A DNA stretch of 11,030 bases from Campylobacterales bacterium (GCA_016937075.1 JAFGWQ010000051.1:1-11030), one strand, 5' to 3'. Positions 1-8,354 are shown, numbered from the stretch's first letter. Numbers and translations are program-made. The notes: generated by a model from the letters alone, not told the origin.

Positions 1-504
1 AGCTTTATTAGTACCGTGTCCGGCATAATTTTCTATATATATTAAGTTGCCGGTACTTGACATTGTGACAACTGATCCGCCGCCAACTTTTTCCATTCGT
101 TTAGCTGCTTCTTGTGTGCCGACTACAAATGCATTGACCGTTGCAGTGTGGATATTATTTAATCCTTTTGGTTTAAGACGCATAAACTTGCCATATCCTC
201 CAACTACAGGGCGACCGTAAATCATTGCATTGCTTACAAAGAAATCAACTCTGTCAAAATCTGCATCTATTGCTTCAAAAAGAGGTTTAAACTCATCTAA
301 CTCTAAAATATTTAGAGGATATGCTTTAGCTTTAATATTGTATTTGCTCTCCCACTCGGCAGCTAATCCATTGGCAACTTCGACATTGCTATTGTATGTA
401 AATGCGATATTTACTCCGTTTTGTGCAAATTTCTCGGCTATTGCTTTCCCGATACCTTTTGTAGCTCCTGTGATAACTAATGTTTTACCATTCATATTCG
501 ACAT
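1..504 (-). CDS. SDR-family oxidoreductase, FabL/enoyl-ACP-reductase-like (3' end cut by window edge)
   Basis: I translated this open frame by hand. It begins with ATG at 504-502 and runs off the left edge, giving 168 N-terminal residues of an expected ~250-280. It is a Rossmann-fold NAD(P)-dependent short-chain dehydrogenase: the cofactor loop TGATKGIG is at residues 12-19 and SNA (the NNA/NAG position) follows mid-domain. The catalytic segment is not the classical YxxxK. It reads SSTG...IENY(160)AGHGTNK(167), so Tyr and Lys are separated by six residues, the spacing of enoyl-ACP reductases. From memory it aligns without gaps to the B. subtilis FabL active-site region (SSLG...LENY...K). A role reducing enoyl-ACP in fatty-acid synthesis is therefore plausible but inferred; another carbonyl/enoyl reductase is possible. 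The AGGAGT ribosome site (512-517) lies inside the end of dapA, and the start codon directly abuts the dapA stop, so it is the last visible gene of the operon. From memory it corresponds to C. jejuni Cj0807. Confidence 0.85.
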   Translation of the reverse strand, partial: MSNMNGKTLVITGATKGIGKAIAEKFAQNGVNIAFTYNSNVEVANGLAAEWESKYNIKAKAYPLNILELDEFKPLFEAIDADFDRVDFFVSNAMIYGRPVVGGYGKFMRLKPKGLNNIHTATVNAFVVGTQEAAKRMEKVGGGSVVTMSSTGNLIYIENYAGHGTNKA

Positions 505-1404
505 TTATTTTACTCCTACTATTTGATAATTTTTCATTACGTTTTCGATAGCCTTCATATTTTCCAAGCTTGGTGCTACAAGCGGAAGGCGATATTCAAG
601 TGTTTCGATAAGTCCTGCTATATACATTGCTGCTTTTATGGGAATAGGGTTGCTTTCACAAAAAAGCACTTTATTAATAGGATAAAGAGATTCATTTATA
701 GCTCTTGAAGTATCAAAATCTCCATTTAGTGCAGCATGTACTAAACTTGCTTTCAAATTAGGCAAAAGATTTGAAGTTACAGATGTAATACCTACGCCGC
801 CACTGGCTAGTATAGGAAAATCTATCACATCATCACCGCTAAATATGGCCAAATCAGGACATTTATGGCGAAGTTCTATCACTTTATCCAATGAACCGCC
901 GGCTTCTTTGATGCCAAATAAATTTGGAAGTTCTAAAAATAATCTACTTACGGTATCAGCACTTATATCTACTCCTGTTCTGCCAGGAACATTATAGAGC
1001 ATAAAAGGAATCTCAACAGCTCCAGCTATTGCTTTATAGTGTTGATAAAGCCCTTCTTGGCTTGGTTTGTTATAATATGGACTTACTGAAAAAATAGCAT
1101 CAGCCCCGCACGATTGCGCATAGCGAGCTATTTCTATGGCTTCATGTGTTGCATTGCTTCCCGCTCCTGCTAGTACCTTTGTGTTTGTACCTTTACATAC
1201 TTCAACTGCAATTTCAATACATCTTTTATCTTCATCATAGCTTAGCGTTGCGCTCTCTCCTGTTGTGCCTACAGGACATACCGCGTCTATACCGTTGTCT
1301 ATTTGTCTTTGAATTAGCCTAGCATATGTTTGCTCATCTAGTTTGCCATTTTTAAATGGGGTAATTAATGCTGTTGTTGCTCCCGTTATAGGGTGTGTTC
1401 TCAT
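505..1404 (-). CDS. dapA: 4-hydroxy-tetrahydrodipicolinate synthase
   Basis: DapA condenses pyruvate with aspartate-semialdehyde, the first committed step of the diaminopimelate/lysine pathway, and so supplies meso-DAP for peptidoglycan. It is a cytosolic class I aldolase of the NAL/DHDPS TIM-barrel family, normally a homotetramer. The 299-residue length is typical. Visible hallmarks are the pyruvate-binding GTTGE at 46-50, the YYNKP segment with Tyr111 (the trans-subunit tyrosine), the LYNVPGRTG segment with Tyr137 and Arg142, and the Schiff-base lysine Lys166 in GIKEAGG. By family alignment these match E. coli Thr44/45, Tyr107, Tyr133, Arg138 and Lys161, so the enzyme should be active. The ATG start is preceded by AAGGAA (1411-1416) at 6 bases and overlaps the M16 peptidase stop as ATGA, suggesting translational coupling. 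The SDR gene follows with no gap. Confidence 0.97.
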   Translation of the reverse strand: MRTHPITGATTALITPFKNGKLDEQTYARLIQRQIDNGIDAVCPVGTTGESATLSYDEDKRCIEIAVEVCKGTNTKVLAGAGSNATHEAIEIARYAQSCGADAIFSVSPYYNKPSQEGLYQHYKAIAGAVEIPFMLYNVPGRTGVDISADTVSRLFLELPNLFGIKEAGGSLDKVIELRHKCPDLAIFSGDDVIDFPILASGGVGITSVTSNLLPNLKASLVHAALNGDFDTSRAINESLYPINKVLFCESNPIPIKAAMYIAGLIETLEYRLPLVAPSLENMKAIENVMKNYQIVGVK

Positions 1405-2720
1405 TGATGTTTCCTTAGGATAAGTGTCGTAGAGTGACTATTATCAAAATATTTATTTGCTATATCTTTGATATCTTTTGGTGTTATTTTATCCAATTTC
1501 TCTTCATAATGAAGTAATGGATCTATATCTCCCATAGCATAATAATCCCCAAATAATCCGGCAACAGAGCTGGAACTCTCCAATGAATATATAAATTCTG
1601 CTTTTATATTTATCTTAGCGCGGTCAAGTTCAGCTTTTGTGATGCCGTCTTTTTTTATCTTTTCAAGTTCAGTCAATATCTCTTTTTCTGCCTTTTGCGA
1701 ATCTACCCCATTGCTGCAAAGCCCCATTATTAGAAATACGCCTGGATCTTTTAGTTCCATATTGTATGCAGATATTTGGTTGAATAGTTTCTTTTTATTT
1801 ACAAGTTGGCTATCAAATCTACTGCTTTTGCCGCCGCTTAATATTTGGCTAATAACGCCTAATGCTACTTGATCGTTGTGAGCAAAATTCGGGATACCGT
1901 ATGCTATCGCTATAGTATCTACTTTATTGCTTTCTTTGTTTAGTATTACTCTTTTAGCTCCGTCATTTGGAGGCTCGATCGCTTTTACTATAGGAATTTC
2001 TCGTTTGTTTTTTAAATCACCAAAGATCTTTTTGGCATCATCAAATACTTCTTGCGGTTTTATATCACCGGCCACGACAAGTATGGCATTATTTGGTTGA
2101 TAGTGATTTTCATAAAAATCTCTTATATTCTCAATTTTCCATGAGAGTATATCTTCCATAAAGCCGATAGGAAGCCAATGATATGGATGGTAAGTATAAT
2201 GGGTATTGAAAATTCTAAAATAGAGATACCCCATCGGATTATTGTCGGTGCGCAAGCGTCTCTCTTCTGCTACTACATCTCTTTCTTTTTGGAACTCATC
2301 ATCTTTTAGGGATAGATTGTGCATAAGTTCTGCAAACAATTCAAGCGATTTGGTTAGATTTTTATTGGCTGTTTTGATGTAATAATATGTTTTGTCAAAT
2401 CCTGTAGCCGCGTTATTGACACCTCCTCCTTTTTTGACTATGGCATCAAAGTCCCCGGCAGCTAAATTTTTTGTAGACTTAAAACTAAGATGTTCGAGCA
2501 TGTGCGCCATGCCCGTTTGTCCTAGTATTTCATTTCTGCTGCCAACTTTATAGTAAATACTTGATGTTATTACGTTAGAATCGTTATGCATCGGTATGAC
2601 TACTACTTGCATTCCGTTATTTAATGTTTTTGTAAAATGTTGAGGCAATGAATTTGCCATAGTTACTCCTATCCATCCCAACCATAATATGAGAATTAGT
2701 TTTATTTTTAAGCTTTGCAA
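1401..2720 (-). CDS. Secreted M16-family zinc peptidase (insulinase/processing-peptidase-like, single unit)
   Basis: This 439-residue protein is a one-unit M16 metallopeptidase, comparable to PqqL-half or MPP-like subunits. It has an N-terminal hydrophobic signal sequence (about residues 5-19) with a possible signal-peptidase I site after TMA at residue 22, so it is probably periplasmic. The inverted zinc motif HxxEH is intact (His73, Glu76, His77), and the third ligand is expected about 76 residues on, in VVAEERR (Glu152/153). A second M16_C-type domain follows, with the typical GGKSSRFDSQL segment around the middle. The substrate is unknown; quality control or processing of small peptides is only an inference from the family. 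The start is TTG at 2720-2718 with AGGTG just upstream; the first in-frame ATG (residue 21) would remove the signal sequence. The gene overlaps the pyrD end by 13 bases and the dapA start by 4. From memory it corresponds to C. jejuni Cj0805. Confidence 0.92.
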   Translation of the reverse strand: MQSLKIKLILILWLGWIGVTMANSLPQHFTKTLNNGMQVVVIPMHNDSNVITSSIYYKVGSRNEILGQTGMAHMLEHLSFKSTKNLAAGDFDAIVKKGGGVNNAATGFDKTYYYIKTANKNLTKSLELFAELMHNLSLKDDEFQKERDVVAEERRLRTDNNPMGYLYFRIFNTHYTYHPYHWLPIGFMEDILSWKIENIRDFYENHYQPNNAILVVAGDIKPQEVFDDAKKIFGDLKNKREIPIVKAIEPPNDGAKRVILNKESNKVDTIAIAYGIPNFAHNDQVALGVISQILSGGKSSRFDSQLVNKKKLFNQISAYNMELKDPGVFLIMGLCSNGVDSQKAEKEILTELEKIKKDGITKAELDRAKINIKAEFIYSLESSSSVAGLFGDYYAMGDIDPLLHYEEKLDKITPKDIKDIANKYFDNSHSTTLILRKHQ

Positions 2721-3775
2721 TTTGCACCTATAGCTTGAGATATGTGCGTGTATCCGTCTTTTTTGAGCAATTGAATAAGACCCGTATTGATATTCTTGGC
2801 TAAACTCGGACCTTTGTATATAAGCATGCTATATATCTGAACCAAAGATGCTCCATCTTTGATGCGTTCGTACGCTTCGTGTGCACTATCTATGCCGCCA
2901 ACCGATATAAGAATGGTCTTGCCGTAAAACTCTTTGCCGAGGGCTTTAAATAATGTTCTGCTTTTTTCTTTGAGCAGTTCTCCGCTGATGCCCCCAAAGT
3001 CTTTGGCGCGAGGAGTAAGGCTGTAATCGATAGTCGTATTTGTAGCAATTATTCCGCTTGCACCCGCATCTATAGCAACTTTGCACAAAGTTATAGCATC
3101 ATTGCTGCTCATATCCGGAGCAATTTTGAGCAGTATAGGTTTTGAGGTAATATTTTTTGCCATTGTAAAAAGAGAAGTTATAAACTTTTCGTTTTGTAGA
3201 TTTCTCAAACCAGGTGTATTTGGAGAAGAGATATTGATAACTATATAATCTCCAAAATTACCTAGATGCTTGATGAGAGTTTCATAATCACTCAGTGCGT
3301 CTTCTTCGCTTGTAGTTTTGTTTTTGCCTATGTTGATACCGATAGGATATGTAGAGTTTGTATAGTTTTTAAGTTTGCTTGCCATAGCTTCCATGCCGTG
3401 ATTGTTAAATCCCATAGCATTTTGGATCGAGTTATCTTCTATCAGGCGAAAAAGTCTTGGTTTTGGATTGCCGTCTTGAGGCTTTGGCGTTACGGTACCT
3501 ATCTCAGTAAAACCAAATCCCAGGGCCCTCATAGCTTCTATATGATCTCCGTCTTTGTCAAAACCGGCTCCAAGCCCTACAGGATTATCAAATGTTTTTC
3601 CAAAAAACTCTTGGGCTAGCACCGGATCTTGTTTGACAAAATATTTAGCCAACAATGACTGCAGAAGCGATGATCTTTCTACTATTTTGAGCCCAAAATT
3701 TGCTAAGCCGTGAGCATCTTCAGGATCTAGCTTGAAAAGTAATTTTTTTAACGTATTATATGAAAAAAATGACAC
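2708..3775 (-). CDS. pyrD: Dihydroorotate dehydrogenase (quinone), class 2
   Basis: PyrD oxidises dihydroorotate to orotate in de novo pyrimidine synthesis, passing electrons through FMN to membrane quinones. The class 2 N-terminal helical region (LFKLDPEDAH) is present and would dock on the membrane. In numbering from the longer GTG start, motifs are NPVGLGAGFDKDG (FMN-binding Lys78), the substrate-binding NAMGFNN near 123-129, and NISSPNTPGLRNLQ with catalytic-base Ser188 (equivalent to E. coli Ser175) and Asn190. Serine rather than cysteine as the base confirms class 2. I prefer GTG at 3775-3773 because GGAG (3785-3782) sits 6 bases upstream and the protein then starts like other class 2 enzymes. 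A longer reading from GTG at 3787 adds four residues but has no visible ribosome site. The gene lies between the ABC exporter and the peptidase in the same operon. Confidence 0.95.
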   Translation of the reverse strand: MSFFSYNTLKKLLFKLDPEDAHGLANFGLKIVERSSLLQSLLAKYFVKQDPVLAQEFFGKTFDNPVGLGAGFDKDGDHIEAMRALGFGFTEIGTVTPKPQDGNPKPRLFRLIEDNSIQNAMGFNNHGMEAMASKLKNYTNSTYPIGINIGKNKTTSEEDALSDYETLIKHLGNFGDYIVINISSPNTPGLRNLQNEKFITSLFTMAKNITSKPILLKIAPDMSSNDAITLCKVAIDAGASGIIATNTTIDYSLTPRAKDFGGISGELLKEKSRTLFKALGKEFYGKTILISVGGIDSAHEAYERIKDGASLVQIYSMLIYKGPSLAKNINTGLIQLLKKDGYTHISQAIGANCKA

Positions 3776-3781
3776 CAAATA

Positions 3782-3785
3782 CTCC
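3782..3785 (-). promoter_or_regulatory. Ribosome binding site deciding the pyrD start
   Basis: The minus strand reads GGAG here, 6 bases before the GTG at 3775-3773. The upstream GTG at 3787 lacks any purine-rich site, so this element argues for the shorter PyrD. Confidence 0.55.
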
Positions 3786-3786
3786 A

Positions 3787-3879
3787 CTATAAATATGCAA
3801 TAGTATATCCAAAACTCACTAAGAGTGCAATGATTGCTATTTTGCTAGCGATGATATGAGCTTTTGGTATCCACCGCAT
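3787..3879 (-). CDS. Possible 30-residue hydrophobic small protein (unproven)
   Basis: Reading the minus strand from ATG at 3879 gives a 30-residue peptide starting MRWIPKAH, followed by one hydrophobic stretch of about 20 residues (IASKIAIIALLVSF... to the C-terminus), a good single membrane span with a basic N-terminal side. The first 43 bases overlap the exporter's 3' end in another frame. The stop TAG shares its last base with the upstream candidate GTG start of pyrD (TAGTG). It fills the only noticeable gap in the operon. Against it: no Shine-Dalgarno sequence is visible before the ATG, and AT-rich DNA readily yields hydrophobic short frames. I recognise no homologue. Confidence 0.22.
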   Translation of the reverse strand: MRWIPKAHIIASKIAIIALLVSFGYTIAYL

Positions 3880-5546
3880 GATGAACTAAGTTCGCTGTGG
3901 GTTCCTTCACAAATAATTTGCCCGTTTTGAAAATAAAATATTTTATCTGCATTTTGGATACTGCTTAGTCTATGTGCCACTGCTATGGTGATCATCTCAT
4001 TTTTCAGCTTTGCTATAGCTTCTTTTATCATCTTTTCACTTGTGTTATCAAGTGCAGATGTGGCTTCATCAAGTATCAAAACATCAGGGTTTTTATATAG
4101 AGCCCTTGCCAATGCAATTCGTTGTTTTTGCCCACCGGAAAGATTTGAGCCTCTTTGCGCTAGAACCGTATGTATGCCTTTAGGCAGTTTGGATACAAAA
4201 TCATAAGCGTGTGCTTTTTTGAGAGCTTCGATCACTCTGGTTTCATCTATTTCTTTACCATATGCAATATTTGCCGCGATGGTATCATTAAAAATCATGA
4301 TATGCTGTGTGACATAAGCTATTTTATCATGTAGTGATTCTAGGGTAAAATTATTTATATTTTGATCATTTATAAGTATTTGTCCGTTGCTAGGATCATA
4401 AAATCTGACAAGTAGATTGACAAGTGAACTTTTGCCTGCTCCGCTGTCGCCAACTAGAGCATAAAAATTGCCTTTTTGGAGTTTCAAAGATACATTTTTT
4501 AAAGCCTCATGATCATCATAGTATAAAGATACATTGTTTATCGATATAGTATCTATACTATTTTTTAATAAATCGTCTCCGCCCTTTATGTCTGCTTTGA
4601 TATTGAGCAGTTCCATCATTCTTTCATTCGCACTGATTGCGTCTTGAGCCCTATTATAAAGTCCGGATAATCTGCGTATAGGATCATAAAGCATAAAAAG
4701 CGCAGCACTAAAAGCAAAAAAACTTCCCACGCTCATATTGCCGTTAATAACCTCCATTCCTCCTATATATATAACAAGACCGATGGCAACTGAGCCCAAA
4801 AGCTCCATGATGGGTGATGTGAGTGCATTGACTTTGATCTGCTTCATTATATATTTGAAAACCGTACTATTTTCTATCGCAAATCTAGCTATTTCAAATT
4901 TTTGAGATGAATTTGATTTGATAACCTCTATATTTGAAAATACTTCTTCGAGTCTTTGAGTCATGTCAGCTGTACTTACTTGTGAGAGTTTGGAGTATCT
5001 GCGCATTTTTTTTGATAATTTGGATAGCGGAAATATAGCCAGCGGCATGACAACTATAAAATAGAATGCCAGCTTTGGATTTTGATAAATCACATAACCT
5101 CCCAGAGCTATGATGGTGAGAATTTCTCTTATGAGCTCAGGTATGATATTGGCTACTACGGTTTGTATGCGAGATATATCGTTTGTGATACGAGACAAAA
5201 GCTCACCTGAGTGCATTTTTCGAAAAAATTCTATATCCAAAATAGTTATATGCGCCAAGAGCTGTTCTCTCAATTTTCTTATTACATCTTGTCCTATATA
5301 TGCTGTGTAGTAAGTCTGGATATAGCGGCCAATGCCTTTTAGCATAAATACCATTACCAATGCAAAAGGCACGACAAATAGCATATGTTGGTCTTTTTTG
5401 ATAAAAATATCATCCATTACCGGTTTTATTATGTGAGCGGTACCGGCTGTGCCTATAGCAACTGCTATCATACCTATAATAGCAAATGCAAATTGTCTTT
5501 TGTAATCTTTAAAATATGGCAAATATTGTTTTAAAAGATTTTTCAA
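3837..5546 (-). CDS. msbA: ABC exporter, MsbA-like (lipid A/lipid flippase type)
   Basis: A half-transporter of 569 residues with an N-terminal six-helix ABC-exporter domain (about residues 15-310) fused to a C-terminal ATPase, working as a homodimer in the inner membrane. In numbering from the TTG start, the Walker A GDSGAGKSS is at 366-374, the signature LSGGQKQR at 469-476, Walker B VLILDEATSALD at 489-500 and the switch histidine (VAHRLSS) at 525. All catalytic parts are intact. Size, architecture and the position next to murJ suit MsbA, which flips lipid A-core across the inner membrane; an export role for another lipid or glycan cannot be excluded from sequence. I choose TTG at 5546-5544, which overlaps the cysS stop as TTGA and has GGGAG (5559-5555) 8 bases upstream. 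A GTG at 5561 would add five residues. From memory it corresponds to C. jejuni Cj0803. Confidence 0.9.
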   Translation of the reverse strand: MKNLLKQYLPYFKDYKRQFAFAIIGMIAVAIGTAGTAHIIKPVMDDIFIKKDQHMLFVVPFALVMVFMLKGIGRYIQTYYTAYIGQDVIRKLREQLLAHITILDIEFFRKMHSGELLSRITNDISRIQTVVANIIPELIREILTIIALGGYVIYQNPKLAFYFIVVMPLAIFPLSKLSKKMRRYSKLSQVSTADMTQRLEEVFSNIEVIKSNSSQKFEIARFAIENSTVFKYIMKQIKVNALTSPIMELLGSVAIGLVIYIGGMEVINGNMSVGSFFAFSAALFMLYDPIRRLSGLYNRAQDAISANERMMELLNIKADIKGGDDLLKNSIDTISINNVSLYYDDHEALKNVSLKLQKGNFYALVGDSGAGKSSLVNLLVRFYDPSNGQILINDQNINNFTLESLHDKIAYVTQHIMIFNDTIAANIAYGKEIDETRVIEALKKAHAYDFVSKLPKGIHTVLAQRGSNLSGGQKQRIALARALYKNPDVLILDEATSALDNTSEKMIKEAIAKLKNEMITIAVAHRLSSIQNADKIFYFQNGQIICEGTHSELSSSCGGYQKLISSLAK

Positions 5547-6940
5547 GAGAGTTTCTCCCACACAGTACCGCCTGCTGTATCCATGATATTAATATCCATC
5601 TCGTTTAATTGGTTACGTATTTGGTCAGCCAGAGTAAAATCCTTTTGTTTTTTCGCTTCACCCCTTTGTTCTATAAGAGCTTCGATTTGTGCCTTTAATG
5701 TATCATCTACCCCTAATTGGAAATATGAAAAAGGATCTTTTTCTCCAAAACCAAGCAATGTATTGATAAATTCAATGTTTCCCATGATCTCTTTTTTGAG
5801 ATTTTTATCATTTGGATTAGAATCAAGAGCTTCGTTTGATCTAGCTATCATATCATCAATAACGCTCAGGGCGACTGAGATATTAAGATCATCTTGCATA
5901 GCCCCTAGAAGCGCTGTTTTGAATTCACTATTTGCCGTACCGGGCATAGAGCCGATAACTCTTTTTTTGAGACGATATAGCTTGTCAAGTCTTTTTTTTG
6001 ATTGAAGCAGATCTATTTCATTGAAGTTAAAGTCATTTCTATAATGTACGCTTGTCAGATAAAATCGCAAAATCTCACCATTATAGGCTTGTAATGCATC
6101 CTTGAGAAAAAAACTATTGCCTAGGCTTTTGCTCATTTTTTCACCGTCTACTTGTACAAAACCATTGTGCATCCAGTATTTAGCTAGAGCATGACCTGTG
6201 GCACATCTGCTCTGACTTGCTTCATTTTCATGGTGTGGAAAAAGCAAATCAGCACCTCCGCCATGGATATCTATACTATACTCATTAGTACCGTTTGTAT
6301 GTTTTGCTATCATAGCAGAACACTCTATGTGCCATCCAGGCCGGCCGCGACCAAATTTTGTATCAAAACATACATTGTCATTTTCACCACAAGCCTTCCA
6401 AAGTGCAAAATCTTTTGGATTTTTCTTTTCGGATATATGCTCTATGCGGCTTACCGTGTCGTCATTTACTTTTTTGGACAAGCTTCCGTAAAGTTCATCT
6501 TTTGAAGTGTCAAAATAGACATCACCGTTCGATATTTGATAGGCATAGCCTTTGGAGATGAGAGTTAATATCATATCCTCCATCGCATCAATTGATTCGG
6601 TAGCTTTGGGTGAAATTGTAGGCCTCAAAACGCCGATTGCATCCATGTCTTCCAAATAGCGATTAGTATAGAAATCAGTAATTTCATGAAGGCTTTTGCC
6701 TGTTTGCTGCATCTTGGCTATGATCTTGTCGTCAACATCGGTAAAGTTACGGATAAATGTCACCTCGTAACCGCTAGCATTTAATGCTCTAGCAAGCAGA
6801 TCAAAACTCAATGCACTTCTGGCATGCCCCAAATGGGCATCATCATACACCGTTGGCCCGCAAACATAAAGTGTGGCTTTGCCCTCTTGTATAGGCTCAA
6901 ACTTTAACTTTGTTTTTTGGACGCTATCATAAATATACAT
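5543..6940 (-). CDS. cysS: Cysteinyl-tRNA synthetase
   Basis: CysS charges tRNA-Cys with cysteine using ATP in the cytosol and is essential for translation. The 465-residue class I synthetase shows the HIGH-type motif as HLGH at 36-39 and KMSKS at 268-272. The zinc site that discriminates cysteine is complete: Cys27 in YVCGPTVYD, Cys207 in WHIECSAM, and His236 and Glu240 in FPHHENE. The C-terminal part from about 310 is the helical DALR/anticodon region, ending in the usual small domain (KDFTLADQIRNQL). The ATG start has AGGA 5 bases upstream, which overlaps the stop of murJ; the two genes are separated by 7 bases. The 3' end overlaps the exporter start. No missing residues or frameshift seen. 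Confidence 0.97.
   Translation of the reverse strand: MYIYDSVQKTKLKFEPIQEGKATLYVCGPTVYDDAHLGHARSALSFDLLARALNASGYEVTFIRNFTDVDDKIIAKMQQTGKSLHEITDFYTNRYLEDMDAIGVLRPTISPKATESIDAMEDMILTLISKGYAYQISNGDVYFDTSKDELYGSLSKKVNDDTVSRIEHISEKKNPKDFALWKACGENDNVCFDTKFGRGRPGWHIECSAMIAKHTNGTNEYSIDIHGGGADLLFPHHENEASQSRCATGHALAKYWMHNGFVQVDGEKMSKSLGNSFFLKDALQAYNGEILRFYLTSVHYRNDFNFNEIDLLQSKKRLDKLYRLKKRVIGSMPGTANSEFKTALLGAMQDDLNISVALSVIDDMIARSNEALDSNPNDKNLKKEIMGNIEFINTLLGFGEKDPFSYFQLGVDDTLKAQIEALIEQRGEAKKQKDFTLADQIRNQLNEMDINIMDTAGGTVWEKLS
5555..5559 (-). promoter_or_regulatory. Ribosome binding site deciding the ABC exporter start
   Basis: GGGAG on the minus strand, within the last codons of cysS and 8 bases before the TTG at 5546. 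It favours the TTG start, coupled to the cysS stop through TTGA, over the GTG at 5561. Confidence 0.5.
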
Positions 6941-6947
6941 ACTGTTC

Positions 6948-8354
6948 CTAACGAATAAGATGAATTAAAAATTGGTTAATAAAATACAATATTATACCAA
7001 AAATAGTCATGCCGATTAAAAAATATAATGTTTTAATGTTTTTTATAATCTCTACAAATCTATCCCAGCCAACTTCTTTGATAGTCAAAACCATTTGGGC
7101 CATCCCGCCTATACTTCCTGCTAGAGCCAGCCCCGCAGCTCCAAATGGCTGCATAAGAATAACAGAAAATATCAAATTGATCACTAATGATATGACAGCA
7201 ATTTTGGCCGCTTTGATGTGTTTGTGCATAGCATAAAGATAAAGTGAAAAAAGCTTCGCTAATCCAAAAGGAATGAGCCCTACCATATACATCATAAGTA
7301 CATCGGCAGTATTGCGCGTATCTTGTGGAGTAAAATTACCTCTTTCAAACAAAAGCCACACTATAGGTTCAGCAAGAAGTATTCCGCCAAGCACTGATAC
7401 ACCCAAAAGCAGATTTAAAAGCCAAAAGGCTTTGCTTAGGTTAGCAAATGCAAGAGTCTCGTTTTCATTCTTGATGGCTTTTGAGATAGCAGGGAATAGG
7501 GCAGTTGTAATAGCAAGAGCGATTATGGCAAACGGGAGCTGAAAAACCCTATTGGCATAAAATAGATACGATACAGATCCGGCTACTAGAAATGAAGCTA
7601 AGCTAGTATCTATAAAAGAGGCTATTTGCGCAGTGGAATTCCCTACAACGGAGGGGATGAACAATTTTTTGAATTTGCTCTCTTCTTGCCGGACATCTTT
7701 TACTTTTCTATACTTCCAGCCGCCTATTAAAATTTTAGATAATCCCTTTTTACGAATTGCAAAAAGGTGAGTAAGCACTTGGAGAAGTCCTCCAACCAGG
7801 ATAGAAAAACTCAGAGCGTAAACTATAGTTTCAGGACTGCTTTTAGCATAATAGATCAAACAAGCGATCATTGCGATATTTAGCCAAACAGTAGAAAATG
7901 CTGTTGTAAAAAAATGTTCTTTGTATTGGAGGAGGGTGCCTAGAAAAGTAACTATAAATATCAGATCTAAATACCAGAAATTTATAACCGTCAGAGGAGC
8001 TGTCTTGGATATTAGATCTGGTCCCCAATCCCACGCCAAAAGTTTGGTAAAAAATTCCGGAAACAGCGTAACAAGAAAAGAAAAAGCTATGATGATCAAC
8101 ATAAAACGCAAAAATATAGCAACAGCAAAAACACCTTTTTGGCGAGAGGCTACATATGAGGGCATAAAGCTTTGTGTGAAAGAGCCTTCTGCAAATATCC
8201 TGCGAAATAGATTTGGAAACTTAAATGCCATGAGAAAGACGTCGCTCCATACGCTGGCACCTAGCGTAGATGTCATCATAATATCGCGTCCCAATCCTGT
8301 CACGCGGGATATAAGAATGCCAAATGAGTTACTAAATATTGATTTAAATCGCAT
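6948..8354 (-). CDS. murJ: Lipid II flippase MurJ (MviN, MOP superfamily)
   Basis: MurJ moves lipid II, the peptidoglycan precursor, from the inner to the outer leaflet of the cytoplasmic membrane. The 468-residue protein is hydrophobic throughout, with about 13-14 membrane segments as in the MOP superfamily. The family N-terminal signature is clear, and functional residues of E. coli MurJ have counterparts one position lower: Arg17 and Arg23 (SRVTGLGRD), Asp38, and Arg51 in NLFRRIFAEGSF. NRVFQLPFAI, a conserved segment, is in the middle. I take ATG at 8354-8352 as start; GTG at 8363 would add three residues but has no ribosome site, and even the ATG has only a weak GTGGG ahead. This is the first gene of the leftward operon, with a good promoter about 30 bases upstream. 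Confidence 0.96.
   Translation of the reverse strand: MRFKSIFSNSFGILISRVTGLGRDIMMTSTLGASVWSDVFLMAFKFPNLFRRIFAEGSFTQSFMPSYVASRQKGVFAVAIFLRFMLIIIAFSFLVTLFPEFFTKLLAWDWGPDLISKTAPLTVINFWYLDLIFIVTFLGTLLQYKEHFFTTAFSTVWLNIAMIACLIYYAKSSPETIVYALSFSILVGGLLQVLTHLFAIRKKGLSKILIGGWKYRKVKDVRQEESKFKKLFIPSVVGNSTAQIASFIDTSLASFLVAGSVSYLFYANRVFQLPFAIIALAITTALFPAISKAIKNENETLAFANLSKAFWLLNLLLGVSVLGGILLAEPIVWLLFERGNFTPQDTRNTADVLMMYMVGLIPFGLAKLFSLYLYAMHKHIKAAKIAVISLVINLIFSVILMQPFGAAGLALAGSIGGMAQMVLTIKEVGWDRFVEIIKNIKTLYFLIGMTIFGIILYFINQFLIHLIR

Noticed and set aside
5583..6005. 140-codon open frame on the plus strand opposite the cysS 3' end
   Set aside because: Antisense to a complete cysteinyl-tRNA synthetase; no motif, no ribosome binding site.
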